Shown here: positions 42,110 through 50,090 of the stretch, one piece after another
Numbering within the stretch: position 1 is the stretch's first letter
Layout: each line of letters starts with the position of its first letter
IMG/VR virus record: IMGVR_UViG_3300032286_001864
Span: 1-64,000 of that record
Origin: a virus
Direction: 5' to 3' (one strand)
DNA length: 64,000 nucleotides
The notes under the pieces: generated by a model
Told to the model about the DNA's origin: nothing
The model's database searches: none
The model's input: the letters and a program-made list of their open reading frames with translations, nothing else
Position numbers and translations under genes: made by a program

Positions 42110-42362
42110 TGGACCCCTCCAGTTCGTCGGCGATGGCGAGGAGTTTGCGACGAATCGACTGCAAATTGAAACGGATTGCCGTAGTAGGGTAGTTTTCATA
42201 CTCGCTCGAAGGTTTCCACTGCTCCGGCACCACCTGATCCGCAGCGGCGCGGAGGGCGGCACCGAGGGGTTGGTCCATATCCTCTAGAGGCCCTTGGGCT
42301 TCGTAGGCATTGCTCCAGGCGTCCCAGACAGCCTGCGCGGCGGGGGAGAGGTGGGTGGTCAT
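42102..42362 (-). CDS. Small hypothetical protein (86 aa), SPAAQAVWDA family
   Basis: Begins MTTHLSPAAQAVWDAWSNAY and contains LGAALRAAADQVVP. The same signature (LSPSAQAVKDAALSMY, then VVAAALRAIAKN) occurs in the gene at 42589-43041, so the two share a domain. Such repeated small domains are common in freshwater cyanophage accessory clusters, role unknown. ATGA-coupled to the preceding gene. Confidence 0.6.
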   Translation of the reverse strand: MTTHLSPAAQAVWDAWSNAYEAQGPLEDMDQPLGAALRAAADQVVPEQWKPSSEYENYPTTAIRFNLQSIRRKLLAIADELEGSNG

Positions 42363-42592
42363 AGCGGTTTGGCCTGTTTTTTGATGATCTGGAAAATACG
42401 CCTCCTGGCCTTGTCCGATTCGGCCTCGGTGAGGATGCAGCGGACACGAAGGCGCGTCACCGCATCGGCATCGCGCTGTAGGTGATCACGCTGCAGAGGG
42501 TCCATGTCGAGCCTTAGCCCCTGCCCTCTGAGCTGTTCGTCAATCGGTGGGGAGAGGGCACCAAAGGAGATGCGGATGTTCCGCTGGCTCAT
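42359..42592 (-). CDS. Small basic protein (77 aa)
   Basis: Begins MSQRNIRISFGALSPPIDEQ; the C-terminal half is a basic helix (RRRIFQIIKKQAK). ATGA overlaps on both sides show coupled translation. Possibly nucleic-acid binding, from charge alone. Confidence 0.6.
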   Translation of the reverse strand: MSQRNIRISFGALSPPIDEQLRGQGLRLDMDPLQRDHLQRDADAVTRLRVRCILTEAESDKARRRIFQIIKKQAKPL

Positions 42593-43041
42593 GACTGCCC
42601 TCTTGGTTCGGCGGGGATGGCAGTGGCGTTGATGGTTATTGAAACCTCTAAGTCTTCGGCAAGTTCGTTCAATGCGTCAATGCAGTTTCTAATGCCGTCA
42701 ATGAACTCATTCCTTGGTTGCTGCTGTATTTCAGCCGCCCAATTTTTGGCAATAGCACGAAGGGCGGCGGCGACGACCAGCATGTCCAGGGGGCAGGCCA
42801 GCCTTTTTATGTTGCAATCGGCGTACATTGACAGCGCAGCGTCTTTCACCGCCTGCGCGGATGGGCTCAGGGGGGTGGGCTGAGGTGCCGAGGATTCTTC
42901 GGTGGCTGCGGGCTTCATCCATGGCAGCCCTGACTGCGGCGCCGGGATTGATCGCCAGGGGCCATTCGGGTGGTCTGCGCCCTGCCATTCGTTGTCGCGC
43001 TGGCGGATGTAGCGGGGGAGGTCAGGTAGACATTCGCTCAT
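42589..43041 (-). CDS. Hypothetical protein sharing the SPxAQAVxDA domain (150 aa)
   Basis: The ATG at 43041 overlaps the stop of the micropeptide upstream. A hydrophilic N-terminal half (Trp/Pro-rich: EWQGADHPNGPWRS) precedes a domain related to the protein at 42102. The end is helical and acidic (IRNCIDALNELAEDLEV). Unknown role. Confidence 0.6.
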   Translation of the reverse strand: MSECLPDLPRYIRQRDNEWQGADHPNGPWRSIPAPQSGLPWMKPAATEESSAPQPTPLSPSAQAVKDAALSMYADCNIKRLACPLDMLVVAAALRAIAKNWAAEIQQQPRNEFIDGIRNCIDALNELAEDLEVSITINATAIPAEPRGQS

Positions 43042-43109
43042 CGGGTCACCCAAGCAACAATGGCAATAACAACAGCACCAAATAATAGTGTTGTCTGATA
43101 GTCAGTCAT
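43038..43109 (-). CDS. 23-residue membrane micropeptide
   Basis: Product MTDYQTTLLFGAVVIAIVAW followed by VTR: one membrane helix with a tiny acidic head and a single basic end residue. Its ATG overlaps the previous stop (ATGA) and its stop overlaps the next start (ATGA), so it is placed exactly as a coupled gene. It could modulate a membrane protein or the antenna; this is inference. Confidence 0.5.
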   Translation of the reverse strand: MTDYQTTLLFGAVVIAIVAWVTR

Positions 43110-43573
43110 CGGTCCATCTCCTCACGCAGCCAAAGCGAGCAGCCGTGAAGCCCATACCGATCCAGCCAAACTGCCACCTCGCGGATAGCAGCGCGGGCAT
43201 TCTCTTCTAAATCAATCTCGCCAGCCACCATGACTTTCTTGACCAACCCCCCGGCAGGAGCGGGCGGTGCAGGCGGCGATTCGTTGACTGGAAGCACCAA
43301 GGTGCCTTTTTGATGATTGTCATAAATGATCTTGCCGTCAGCAATTCTTCGGATTTCAATCCAGCAGGTTTCGAGGCAGTGAACTATAACTTTTGGCAAC
43401 TCATCATCCGTGGCCACCGGGGCAGCCTCGGGGGTGGGGGCAGACTGGGCCAGGGTGGCGCGGGCGGCGGCGATAGCAGTTTGCCAATCCTGGATCCAGC
43501 CGGCCGCTGTCTTCATCGATACGGTGTCATCCAACCCAACCAGCCGCTCCAGGGCGGTGCGGATATCACTCAT
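43106..43573 (-). CDS. Hypothetical protein (155 aa)
   Basis: Begins MSDIRTALERLVGLDDTVSM. A helical N-terminal domain, a Pro/Ala linker around residues 100-110, then a C-terminal helix with Cys and Trp (YGLHGCSLWLREEMDR). Overlaps both neighbours. A charged helical start with an ARATLAQ motif also appears in the protein at 61919 (ARAALAQ), suggesting shared small domains. Confidence 0.6.
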   Translation of the reverse strand: MSDIRTALERLVGLDDTVSMKTAAGWIQDWQTAIAAARATLAQSAPTPEAAPVATDDELPKVIVHCLETCWIEIRRIADGKIIYDNHQKGTLVLPVNESPPAPPAPAGGLVKKVMVAGEIDLEENARAAIREVAVWLDRYGLHGCSLWLREEMDR

Positions 43574-43874
43574 GGCTGTTCCCCCAGCGATACAGGAATC
43601 CCTTCAGGATCTCCCGCCCACGAATCACCGGCTCCCTGTGCGTGGCCAGGCCCTGGATAGCCATCACCACCTGGTCTAGCTGCTGATCCGTCGGCGGGGC
43701 TTTTATTGATCTCGTCGTTGGCCATGCTGCAGCGACTACAAAGGGCAGGAAAATACCAAAAGAAATGCTAAACCATTTGATTGCAAACAAGCGCGAGTTT
43801 GGCTTTGATCTGCGCCGACCTTTGACGCGAACCTTTTTAGGTGGTTCGTCGTAGATATTAGATGAATTACTCAT
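43566..43874 (-). CDS. Membrane protein with a DQLDxxVxAIQ domain (102 aa)
   Basis: The ATG at 43874 overlaps the stop of the previous gene. A basic N-terminus (KKVRVKGRRRSK) precedes one membrane helix (WFSISFGIFLPFVVAAAW), so the N-terminus is probably cytoplasmic. The C-terminal domain (DQQLDQVVMAIQGL, then RGREILKGFLYRWG) is also found in the protein at 61919 (EDQLDVTVIAIQAL, then RGHEILQRALARWG). Confidence 0.6.
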   Translation of the reverse strand: MSNSSNIYDEPPKKVRVKGRRRSKPNSRLFAIKWFSISFGIFLPFVVAAAWPTTRSIKAPPTDQQLDQVVMAIQGLATHREPVIRGREILKGFLYRWGNSHE

Positions 43875-44055
43875 GACCAGCCTCCCGCGGGCCGGGCAGC
43901 GGCTGCAATTCAGTCCAGGTGGCGGGAGCTTCGTCGTTGCCAACGATCAGCCACCAGGCGCGGCCAAACTGATCAATTGCGTCAAGAATATGGATGCCGT
44001 TCGGGTTGACCGTGCGGGTCAATCTGACAAAGCGGCGGGGTCGTTGTTCAGGCAT
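43867..44055 (-). CDS. Small hypothetical protein (62 aa)
   Basis: Begins MPEQRPRRFVRLTRTVNPNG. Basic start followed by a short beta/Trp-rich part (FGRAWWLIVGNDEAP). Overlaps the next start by eight bases. About 105 nt to the preceding gene hold nothing I can identify. Confidence 0.5.
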   Translation of the reverse strand: MPEQRPRRFVRLTRTVNPNGIHILDAIDQFGRAWWLIVGNDEAPATWTELQPLPGPREAGHE

Positions 44056-44160
44056 GGGAGTCTGAGGGTGAGGTGGGTGAACTTGGGACTTACAGCGCTG
44101 CCGTAAGGGGCAGGGCGGGAGCTTGAGGCATGACAGGAGCGGGTAAAGAACAGGTGCTGA

Positions 44161-44448
44161 TCAAGAGCGGCGTGTGACCAGTGGGTAGCCCTTGGGGGGC
44201 TGGAAGAGTCCGCCAAGGGAGGGCAGCTGCTCCTCGAGGGGGAGCAAGGTGAGCTCAGCGAGGGGCCACTGCTCCGTTCTGCCGCTAGAGGAACCCTCCG
44301 GCATGACCTCCGCCCAGGGCAGCCCCCTGCTGTTTCTGACGACACGATCCACCGGGACCTCAATGACGAGGCCGGTGCGGGCGGGGCCTGATGGCGGGGT
44401 GCGATGGACGCGGGCGCCGCGGCGGATCGTGAGCTTCTCGTCAGGCAT
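44161..44448 (-). CDS. Small beta-rich protein (95 aa)
   Basis: ATG at 44448, overlapping the deaminase-like gene by eight bases. Strands such as KLTIRRGARVHRTPP, TGLVIEVPVDRVV and LAELTLLPLEEQ suggest a small SH3- or KOW-like barrel. Function unknown. Confidence 0.55.
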   Translation of the reverse strand: MPDEKLTIRRGARVHRTPPSGPARTGLVIEVPVDRVVRNSRGLPWAEVMPEGSSSGRTEQWPLAELTLLPLEEQLPSLGGLFQPPKGYPLVTRRS

Positions 44449-44908
44449 GGGGATGAAGAAGAGGCGAGAAGACCACGTCGAGGTCGATCTGGACAATCTC
44501 GACACCCAGGGAAGACGCCGCCCAGCGGCAAGCGTGTTCGTCGTCTTTCAGCCGCTTGGGCACCGGCGCATCGGGAATCAGCACTTTTGAGATGCCGCAC
44601 CCGAGCAGGAGTTGGAAGTCCTCCTGAGGCCCTAGGCCGGGGAACAGGAAGATGGCCGCTCCCCGCAAGCAAATGCCGTACTTGGCAGCCTGAGTGATCA
44701 GGCTGCGAATCGCGCTCTGGGAGGAGTCGGAACCGGCGACAGCGACAACGCGGTCGCAGCCGTCAGGGCAGGGGCGCACGGCAACGATTCCAGTGGCGCG
44801 GCTGGAGCGATCCCTGGCCCCGGAAGCAAGCCAGGCAACACGCATCCAGATGCGGTTACCGTCATTGGGCGGAGTAGGGAAAGGAGAGGCTTCCATGGCG
44901 TCACTCAT
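44441..44908 (-). CDS. dCMP-deaminase-fold protein lacking the zinc ligands
   Basis: 155 aa. Layout follows phage dCMP deaminases: WLASGARDRSSRATGIVAV, then VVAVAGSDS, AIRSLITQAAKYGI, RGAAIFLF, LLLGCGISKVLIPD and a final LGVEIVQIDL strand. In active enzymes H/CxE and PCxxC bind zinc; here the matching places read RSLITQ and GLGPQED. No catalysis is expected by the known mechanism. Between dNMP kinase and thyX it may be an allosteric partner or pool sensor. Confidence 0.6.
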   Translation of the reverse strand: MSDAMEASPFPTPPNDGNRIWMRVAWLASGARDRSSRATGIVAVRPCPDGCDRVVAVAGSDSSQSAIRSLITQAAKYGICLRGAAIFLFPGLGPQEDFQLLLGCGISKVLIPDAPVPKRLKDDEHACRWAASSLGVEIVQIDLDVVFSPLLHPHA

Positions 44909-44911
44909 CGT

Positions 44912-45688
44912 TCAAGCCGGCCCAATAGGGCGACGGAGGGGGACAACAAGGCCGGTGCCGTTGCTCTCGACCTGAGCGCCGGTAGGGGTAGCGTCGAAAG
45001 GCCCCAAGCCATTGAGCGGGAAGCCGAGGGAGGTCACCTCCTTCCGGACCTGCTGCAGGAGGTCATGGATCGTTCCGTCGTTGCGAAACCGGGCATCGAA
45101 GCAGGGGTAGTGATTGAGACCGCCCTCGCTGGGATGCAAGGAAGAAAAGAGCTTCCAGGGCAGAAGCTGTTGCGGTGAACGCAGGAATCGCCCAGGACTA
45201 AAGCGACGGCACAACTCGCGCTGCCGCTCTTGACGGGTCCGCGGCCTTTCGACCATCCACATGAATCCCCCAAGCGTGCGGATCAAGTCGGCTTCGCTGG
45301 GGAAGCGGACGTCATCGACAACGACATGAAGGTCGCGGCCTCCGTCATGAGCGGCGTGACGCAGTTGCATCAGGCTTTGCTCCCAGATCGTTGTCCATAG
45401 GTGGGGCGAGATGCAACGGCGGCCCCAGTCCGTACCAAGGGTCTGCAGCAGGTGCCGGCCAGTGACCCCGATCTCCGGGATGACGATGTTGCGCTCGTGG
45501 TAGAGGAAGCGCTTGGCATCGAACCGGCTGACCCCGGCCTCACGGAGGATGACGCCGCCGATCCGCTTGAGCGGTTCAGCTAGGGGCAGCCGCACAAAGC
45601 CAGCATTGTTGACCAGGGCCTGAGCAACAGTCGTTTTGCCCGAGCCGGCGCGGGAGGCGGCAATGCCGATCACGGTTGGTTTGTGCAT
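44912..45688 (-). CDS. Deoxynucleoside monophosphate kinase-like protein
   Basis: 258 aa. P-loop GSGKTT at residues 15-20 (GIAASRAGSGKTTVAQAL), then LAEPLKRIGG, LLQTLGTDWGR near residue 85 and VVVDDVRFPSEADLI. These mark the T4 gp1-like dNMP kinase family, which phosphorylates dNMPs in phage nucleotide synthesis. It fits with ThyX in the same cluster. The C-terminal 60 residues are an extension beyond the usual kinase. Confidence 0.82.
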   Translation of the reverse strand: MHKPTVIGIAASRAGSGKTTVAQALVNNAGFVRLPLAEPLKRIGGVILREAGVSRFDAKRFLYHERNIVIPEIGVTGRHLLQTLGTDWGRRCISPHLWTTIWEQSLMQLRHAAHDGGRDLHVVVDDVRFPSEADLIRTLGGFMWMVERPRTRQERQRELCRRFSPGRFLRSPQQLLPWKLFSSLHPSEGGLNHYPCFDARFRNDGTIHDLLQQVRKEVTSLGFPLNGLGPFDATPTGAQVESNGTGLVVPLRRPIGPA

Positions 45689-45690
45689 GG

Positions 45691-46050
45691 TCAGTCCTCC
45701 ACGTCAGCGCCGGAACCGATGGCCTCTGCCGAGAGCGCTGCCGTAGGCGTCCAGCCAGAACGCCAGATGGCTCGGGTCATGGAGAAGAGTTCCGCCTGGC
45801 TCAGCGACCAGTTCCTGAGCACTCGGTTCAGCAGGTCGCGCAGGTCGGCAGAAAGCCGGGAGTCGCGGTAGCGAGTGATCAGCCGGGCGGCGTTGACCAG
45901 GTCGAGGTCGGAGGGCTCCCTGGCGAGAAGGAGGCCATCAATCGTCTTGCGGTCGAGGTGATCGAGCGGGTGGAGCCCGGCAGGGATGCCACGACCGGGG
46001 GCATCCGGCAGTCGCGCATAAGAGACAGGGGGCGACCAGGCGGGAGACAT
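45691..46050 (-). CDS. Hypothetical first gene of the metabolic cluster (119 aa)
   Basis: Helical. Contains ADLRDLLNRVLRNWSLSQAEL and TRAIWRSGW, a pattern I associate with small unnamed cyanophage/cyanobacterial proteins. It ends two bases before the kinase gene. As the first gene after the control region it would be expressed earliest. Confidence 0.55.
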   Translation of the reverse strand: MSPAWSPPVSYARLPDAPGRGIPAGLHPLDHLDRKTIDGLLLAREPSDLDLVNAARLITRYRDSRLSADLRDLLNRVLRNWSLSQAELFSMTRAIWRSGWTPTAALSAEAIGSGADVED

Positions 46051-46378
46051 AGGGCGTACGACCGGTGACGGCCAGATCGTACAGGGTCATGCAACCCCTG
46101 TCTCGCATCGTGGATACCAAGGCGAAGGGGGCTTAGGGGGCGAAAAAGTGGCCCAGCGGGGGATTCTCTGAGAAGCCTTGCAGTGACTGGGGCCTTGAGA
46201 AGTGGCCCAGGGGGGGCCACCGTGACTCCTACTCTTCCCAGAAAAATCCTTTCCCCTCTGGGAGTGCCCCCAGACCCAGAGCAAACACTAGCGAGTTGAA
46301 GGGTACGCAGGTGAGTCCCGAAACAAGACAAGTGATCGTTGACGCGAGTTGAGCGCTCCAAGAGGGAGGGGAGGGGTC

Positions 46379-46555
46379 ATGAATTTCTTTTTTCCGCAGA
46401 AGAGGGAGTCGCGGTGGGCACGGTGGGCCACTTCCCGAGAAGCCTTGCTACAACTACAAAACGCTCAACAGGGTGCTGGGCCATTTTGCCGCCCAGATCC
46501 GGTAATTCCGGAAGCAAGTCTCATGGGTCTCACCAGTTACGGACCGATTCGATAG
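46379..46555 (+). CDS. Possible small protein inside the control region (58 aa)
   Basis: ATG at 46379 preceded by a purine-rich GGAGGGGAGGGG. The product starts MNFFFPQKRESRWARWATSR. It covers one copy of the AGTGGCCCA and GAGAAGCCTTGC elements. Composition is not convincing, so the frame may be fortuitous. Confidence 0.3.
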   Translation: MNFFFPQKRESRWARWATSREALLQLQNAQQGAGPFCRPDPVIPEASLMGLTSYGPIR

Positions 46556-46692
46556 GGAGAGCTCATTCATCGCACTAGGTGTCTGCTGAGTCTTACAGCA
46601 AGAATGAAGGGTCTTGTCTCGCATCGTGTCCAATGAGTCTCACCGCATGCGACACGAAGACCCGAATCAGGTGGCGTGCCGCCAGGCGCCGG

Positions 46693-46698
46693 TAGCCT
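46693..46698 (+). promoter_or_regulatory. -10-like element TAGCCT
   Basis: GGTAGCCTGGGCT is 28 nt before the ATG at 46727; a TAGCCTGGGCT word also occurs at 36369 and 55261. Confidence 0.4.
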
Positions 46699-46726
46699 GG
46701 GCTCGCATTGCTACCCCTTGCGTGCC

Positions 46727-46957
46727 ATGTCTGACCAGTTGGCCCTGACTGTCGTGCAGCAGTTCGAGGTCGAGCGGATGGGCCGGGTGATCGATGCGAC
46801 CAGCGACATCGAGGCACTGCGAAAACTCAGCAAGCAACTGGTGCAGGCTTGGCACTGCCAGAAAGCGGCGACTCGCTGGGTGATGGGCCATGTCACCGGG
46901 CCGCCGATCCCTGGCCCCGATCCGTCGAGCTTCGGGGATCCTGAAGTGCTCAGCTGA
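46727..46957 (+). CDS. Small helical protein of cyanobacterial type (76 aa)
   Basis: Residues 3-50 form two helices: LALTVVQQFEVERMGRVID and EALRKLSKQLVQAWHCQKAA, ending in TRWVMG. The QQF motif, helix lengths and spacing recall NblA-type hairpins, but key NblA residues are not clearly there, and unnamed small cyanobacterial proteins with QKAATRWVM ends are an equally good match. Convergent with the primase gene, two bases apart. Confidence 0.55.
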   Translation: MSDQLALTVVQQFEVERMGRVIDATSDIEALRKLSKQLVQAWHCQKAATRWVMGHVTGPPIPGPDPSSFGDPEVLS

Positions 46958-46959
46958 GA

Positions 46960-49560
46960 TCAGGAGCCCCAGTCGGAGGGGAAGTCCCCGTCGGTGGTGC
47001 CCTTCTTGGGGGGATTGGCTAGAAACCAGATCCGCAGCCTGGTGCCGTACCTCCGGATCCGCGTGCTGGTGTAGCCGAGGCGCTTGAGCTCGTCGGTCAC
47101 GCCGGTGCTGAGCCCCGGGCGAGGGTCGATCGGGAGATCGAGCCATTTGTAGATGTCATCGAGCCTGTAGGCAGGCTGGTCCTCGTGCATGAACGAATGG
47201 TTGCGAGACAGCACGTTCTGAAGCGCACCCGTCAACGGGCTGTCGACCGTGTGGTTGTTCAGGTAGTCGTCAATGAAGCTGATTTCGTAGGAGGAGAACT
47301 CGTAGACGGGCTCATCGAGGTAGCCCTGCAGGGCAGCAGCCCAGATCCGCATGCGATCAATCTTGACCCGGTCCAGGTCGATGATCCGCACGGCGGGGTC
47401 CTGGGGACTGGGTGCTACGCCATGCACGGTGATCGGCATGAAGCGGCGGTTGCCGGACGGATCGACCAGGAAGTCACTGCTGTTGGTGCAGCCGACCAGC
47501 ACGAAGGACCGGCGGAATGTCCGCTCGTTCTCGTAGAGGCGCCTGGAGCGGTCAACCGAGACGGTGACTAGGTTCTTGAACTCTTCTGTGTACTGGCGAC
47601 GGAAGAAGCGCTCGACCTCATCAAGGTTGATGATCCAGCCGGCATGCAGGGCGTGCGGCTTCTCCTTGAGGTACGCGATCCCTTGCTGGATCGTTGGGCA
47701 CCAGGCGTAGTCGTTGCTCAGCGGGTTGGGCGGAGTCAGGTATTGGAAGAAATTCGTTTTGCCGACGTTCTGCGGACCGATCAGGATCGGCATCCAGCCC
47801 ATTGAGCAGCCTGGCTCCTTGGCCCTGGCTACGGCAGCGATCAGGAAGCGGCGCAGGATCAGATCAGCGAGCAGGCGCCCGCAGGGCATGCGCGGATTCT
47901 CTGGCCCTTCCTCGGCGACCCCAAGCAAGGTCGAGGCAAGGGTATCGAAGTACTCGATCGGCTCGTACTTGGAGCAGTCGTCGAGGAAGCGGTGAACTGG
48001 GTTGTAGCCGTTTCGTTGAGCGGAGAGGTGAATGGCGTCGTACACATGCGTCTTAGCGAAGGGCTTGTCTTCTGTTTCGGAGATCAGCAGATAAGCCTTG
48101 TCGGCGTCATCGATCAGCTTGGGCTCGTCCATGGGGCCGCACTCGAGCTGCATCGTGAGTTGGTTGAGCCGCAGCCCGGGGTAGAGGGCCTTGACCTTGG
48201 CGCGGATCCTGGACACTTCGCTGCCAGCGGGACCAGCTCCTTTGGCCGGCCGACCGCGCTTCTTCTTGCCCGGCGGCTCAGGGGGCAATGAAGCGTCGCC
48301 TGTGGGCATGGGAATCAGGAGGTCGTCTGGACTGCCCATGAACTCGGGATCGGCTTCGTCGACACCTGGAACCGCTACTGCCAGCAGAGCCGCAATGTGA
48401 GCCGGCATCTTGGGCATGTCGTCATGGACGTCAGCCGGCTCGGAAGGGGCCTCTACTGAGGATGTCTCAGAGTGAGACTCATCTACCGTTACTGGGATTC
48501 CAGCAACGGAATGTCCCGTCTCAAGCTGAGGGCTTTGAGCCGCCTGGGCCGCAGCCCATTCGAGGATGGAAGGGGTGCGGAGCTTGCCGGCCTTAGGCAG
48601 GTCGTACTCCGGATCGCTGTGGCCGAGGAAGTCCTCGTGCCGGTAGCCAGGGGGCAGCTTGGAGTCGTAGTTCCCTGAGGAACGCAGATCGTCAGGCAGG
48701 GAGTCGCGCCAGTCGGGGTCCCGCTCAGAGGCCAGGAAAAACAGGGTACCCAGCGAGGAGCGACCAGAAAAACCGCGGAAGAATCTCTCACTGGCCTGCC
48801 GGCTGTTCTTGCCGCTGCCGTGGTGCCCTCGAATCGCCCAGTCCGACCAGGCGGGAAAGAGGGGATCGCCGGCCGAGGCTGCCGCTGCCGTGATTCGCAC
48901 GAAGAGATCGCGCTCTCCGTCCGCGGTGGGGTCAAGGACGTTTTCAAGGACGTAGATCGCTTGGCCGATCGAGGTCTCGTCGTATTCGTCTGAGCGTTCC
49001 TCAAAGCTCGAGCGCTGGCTCAAGGCTTCCTTGCGAGCATCGGCGATGAAGCTCTTGGGCAGGCAGGCGCCCGACTTGCCGGACCAGTCCTGGCAGTTGC
49101 TGTTGCCGTAGTAGAGGCGGCAAGGGTCACTGCAGTTCTTGTCGCCGCCAAGGGCGCGGATCAAGGCAGTGGTAACGGCTTTGTAAAGGCCAGGGTCTGC
49201 GATCCGCTCCGGCAGGCGAAAGATGACCCGGAAGCGATGCTTGCCGGGTTCGTCCTGGTGGCTGCAGCTGGTGTAGGTCAAGCAGGCGTGCTTGGCCAGC
49301 GGATGGGCGCGGAAGTCATCAAGGTCGAGGCCGTGATCGATGTCGACAACGGCCAGGTCGGCATGGAGGAAAGCGGATGAGCTCCGGTGAGAGGAGCTCA
49401 TCGCTGCGGCGATGAAGGCATACCCCAGGTGGATCGTCTCCCGCAGGCCGTCAAGGTCAGTCTCGACGGACTGCCAGTTGTCGGCGAACTCGTCCCTCCA
49501 GGCGGAGGGCTTGTTGCGGATGCGGGTATTGAGTGAAACCGCCAGGGTTTGTGTGCTCAT
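46960..49560 (-). CDS. PrimPol/VirE-type primase-helicase
   Basis: 866 aa. N-terminal primase-polymerase part: VVDIDHG (Asp73, Asp75), GKHRFRVIF (residues 107-115) and DPCRLYYG (145-152), the DxD/HRF/DPxRxxYG set of bifunctional PrimPols. Residues 330-445 are a Pro/Asp/Ser linker with an AT-hook-like KKKRGRPAK. The C-terminus is a VirE/VapE-type ATPase: Walker A LIGPQNVGKT (594-602), Walker B WIINLDEV (643-650), then FVLVGCTNSSDFL and GNRRFMPI. It should prime and unwind phage DNA. TGATG overlap with the gene upstream. Confidence 0.82.
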   Translation of the reverse strand: MSTQTLAVSLNTRIRNKPSAWRDEFADNWQSVETDLDGLRETIHLGYAFIAAAMSSSHRSSSAFLHADLAVVDIDHGLDLDDFRAHPLAKHACLTYTSCSHQDEPGKHRFRVIFRLPERIADPGLYKAVTTALIRALGGDKNCSDPCRLYYGNSNCQDWSGKSGACLPKSFIADARKEALSQRSSFEERSDEYDETSIGQAIYVLENVLDPTADGERDLFVRITAAAASAGDPLFPAWSDWAIRGHHGSGKNSRQASERFFRGFSGRSSLGTLFFLASERDPDWRDSLPDDLRSSGNYDSKLPPGYRHEDFLGHSDPEYDLPKAGKLRTPSILEWAAAQAAQSPQLETGHSVAGIPVTVDESHSETSSVEAPSEPADVHDDMPKMPAHIAALLAVAVPGVDEADPEFMGSPDDLLIPMPTGDASLPPEPPGKKKRGRPAKGAGPAGSEVSRIRAKVKALYPGLRLNQLTMQLECGPMDEPKLIDDADKAYLLISETEDKPFAKTHVYDAIHLSAQRNGYNPVHRFLDDCSKYEPIEYFDTLASTLLGVAEEGPENPRMPCGRLLADLILRRFLIAAVARAKEPGCSMGWMPILIGPQNVGKTNFFQYLTPPNPLSNDYAWCPTIQQGIAYLKEKPHALHAGWIINLDEVERFFRRQYTEEFKNLVTVSVDRSRRLYENERTFRRSFVLVGCTNSSDFLVDPSGNRRFMPITVHGVAPSPQDPAVRIIDLDRVKIDRMRIWAAALQGYLDEPVYEFSSYEISFIDDYLNNHTVDSPLTGALQNVLSRNHSFMHEDQPAYRLDDIYKWLDLPIDPRPGLSTGVTDELKRLGYTSTRIRRYGTRLRIWFLANPPKKGTTDGDFPSDWGS

Positions 49561-50090
49561 CAGGCCTTCTTCTGGTTGCCAGCGGACGTGGTCAGGGGCC
49601 CGGAGGGCGCGGTTCCCTGGGGAACGGTTCTCCGGTAGTCGGTCGGCGTGATCGCCAGATCGAAGGGAACGCCGCGGTCAAGCCGTGAGCGGAGCGTGAT
49701 CTCGTTCACGCCCATGTGCTGGGCCCAGTCGTGGAGGGTGCGAGCTTCTCCGTTGAGCTCAAAGACACGGGCGACGCGCCCGGGACGGCGAGGCCCGGAG
49801 ATCTGGGCCCAGACGAAGTTGCCCGGGCCGCAGGGCGACTCGGGATCTGGGCAGAGGGGGCGATGGTCCTCTGGGCAGGGGCCAACGTCATCGAGGAAGG
49901 CATCGAAGGAACGGATCCAACGGAGGTCGACAGCGGGGATGGTTTTGCGGGAGTTGGGACTGCGGAGAGGGGGACGGTTCTGGATGCGTAGCCAGGCCTT
50001 GTGGGTCCGGCGGATCTCCGGAGGGGAGTCCTTGCCAGATGGCTTGAGGATTGAGCGCTTGCGGAGCTGAGGAAATGCCTTGGTTGTCAT
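49560..50090 (-). CDS. Degenerate HNH/AP2-like domain protein with C-terminal HTH
   Basis: ATG at 50090 (176 aa). A basic N-terminus leads to THKAWLRIQNRP, then RWIRSFDAFLDDVGP and GPGNFVW, which follow the pattern of a widespread phage HNH/AP2 domain (normally YxxWxxMxxRC to WxxSFxxFLxDMG to NYxPxNCRW). The catalytic 'LDRID' part is replaced by a Pro/Cys-rich stretch. The end, ARTLHDWAQHMGVNEITLRS, is a NUMOD-like helix-turn-helix. Possibly a regulator derived from an endonuclease, divergent to the repressor. Confidence 0.55.
   Translation of the reverse strand: MTTKAFPQLRKRSILKPSGKDSPPEIRRTHKAWLRIQNRPPLRSPNSRKTIPAVDLRWIRSFDAFLDDVGPCPEDHRPLCPDPESPCGPGNFVWAQISGPRRPGRVARVFELNGEARTLHDWAQHMGVNEITLRSRLDRGVPFDLAITPTDYRRTVPQGTAPSGPLTTSAGNQKKA

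Larger units (their letters stand above)
46051..46726. promoter_or_regulatory. Repeat-rich intergenic region, candidate origin or control region
   Basis: 676 bp between divergent genes. AGTGGCCCA occurs at 46147 and 46201 in one orientation and near 46424 as its complement (TGGGCCACT). GAGAAGCCTTGC occurs near 46170 and at 46437-46448. GTCTCGCATCGTG occurs at 46100-46112 and 46616-46628. Near 46609-46655 a GGGTCTT...TCGTGTC arm faces GACACGAAGACCC. Such iterated and dyad elements fit a replication origin or operator region. Confidence 0.55.
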
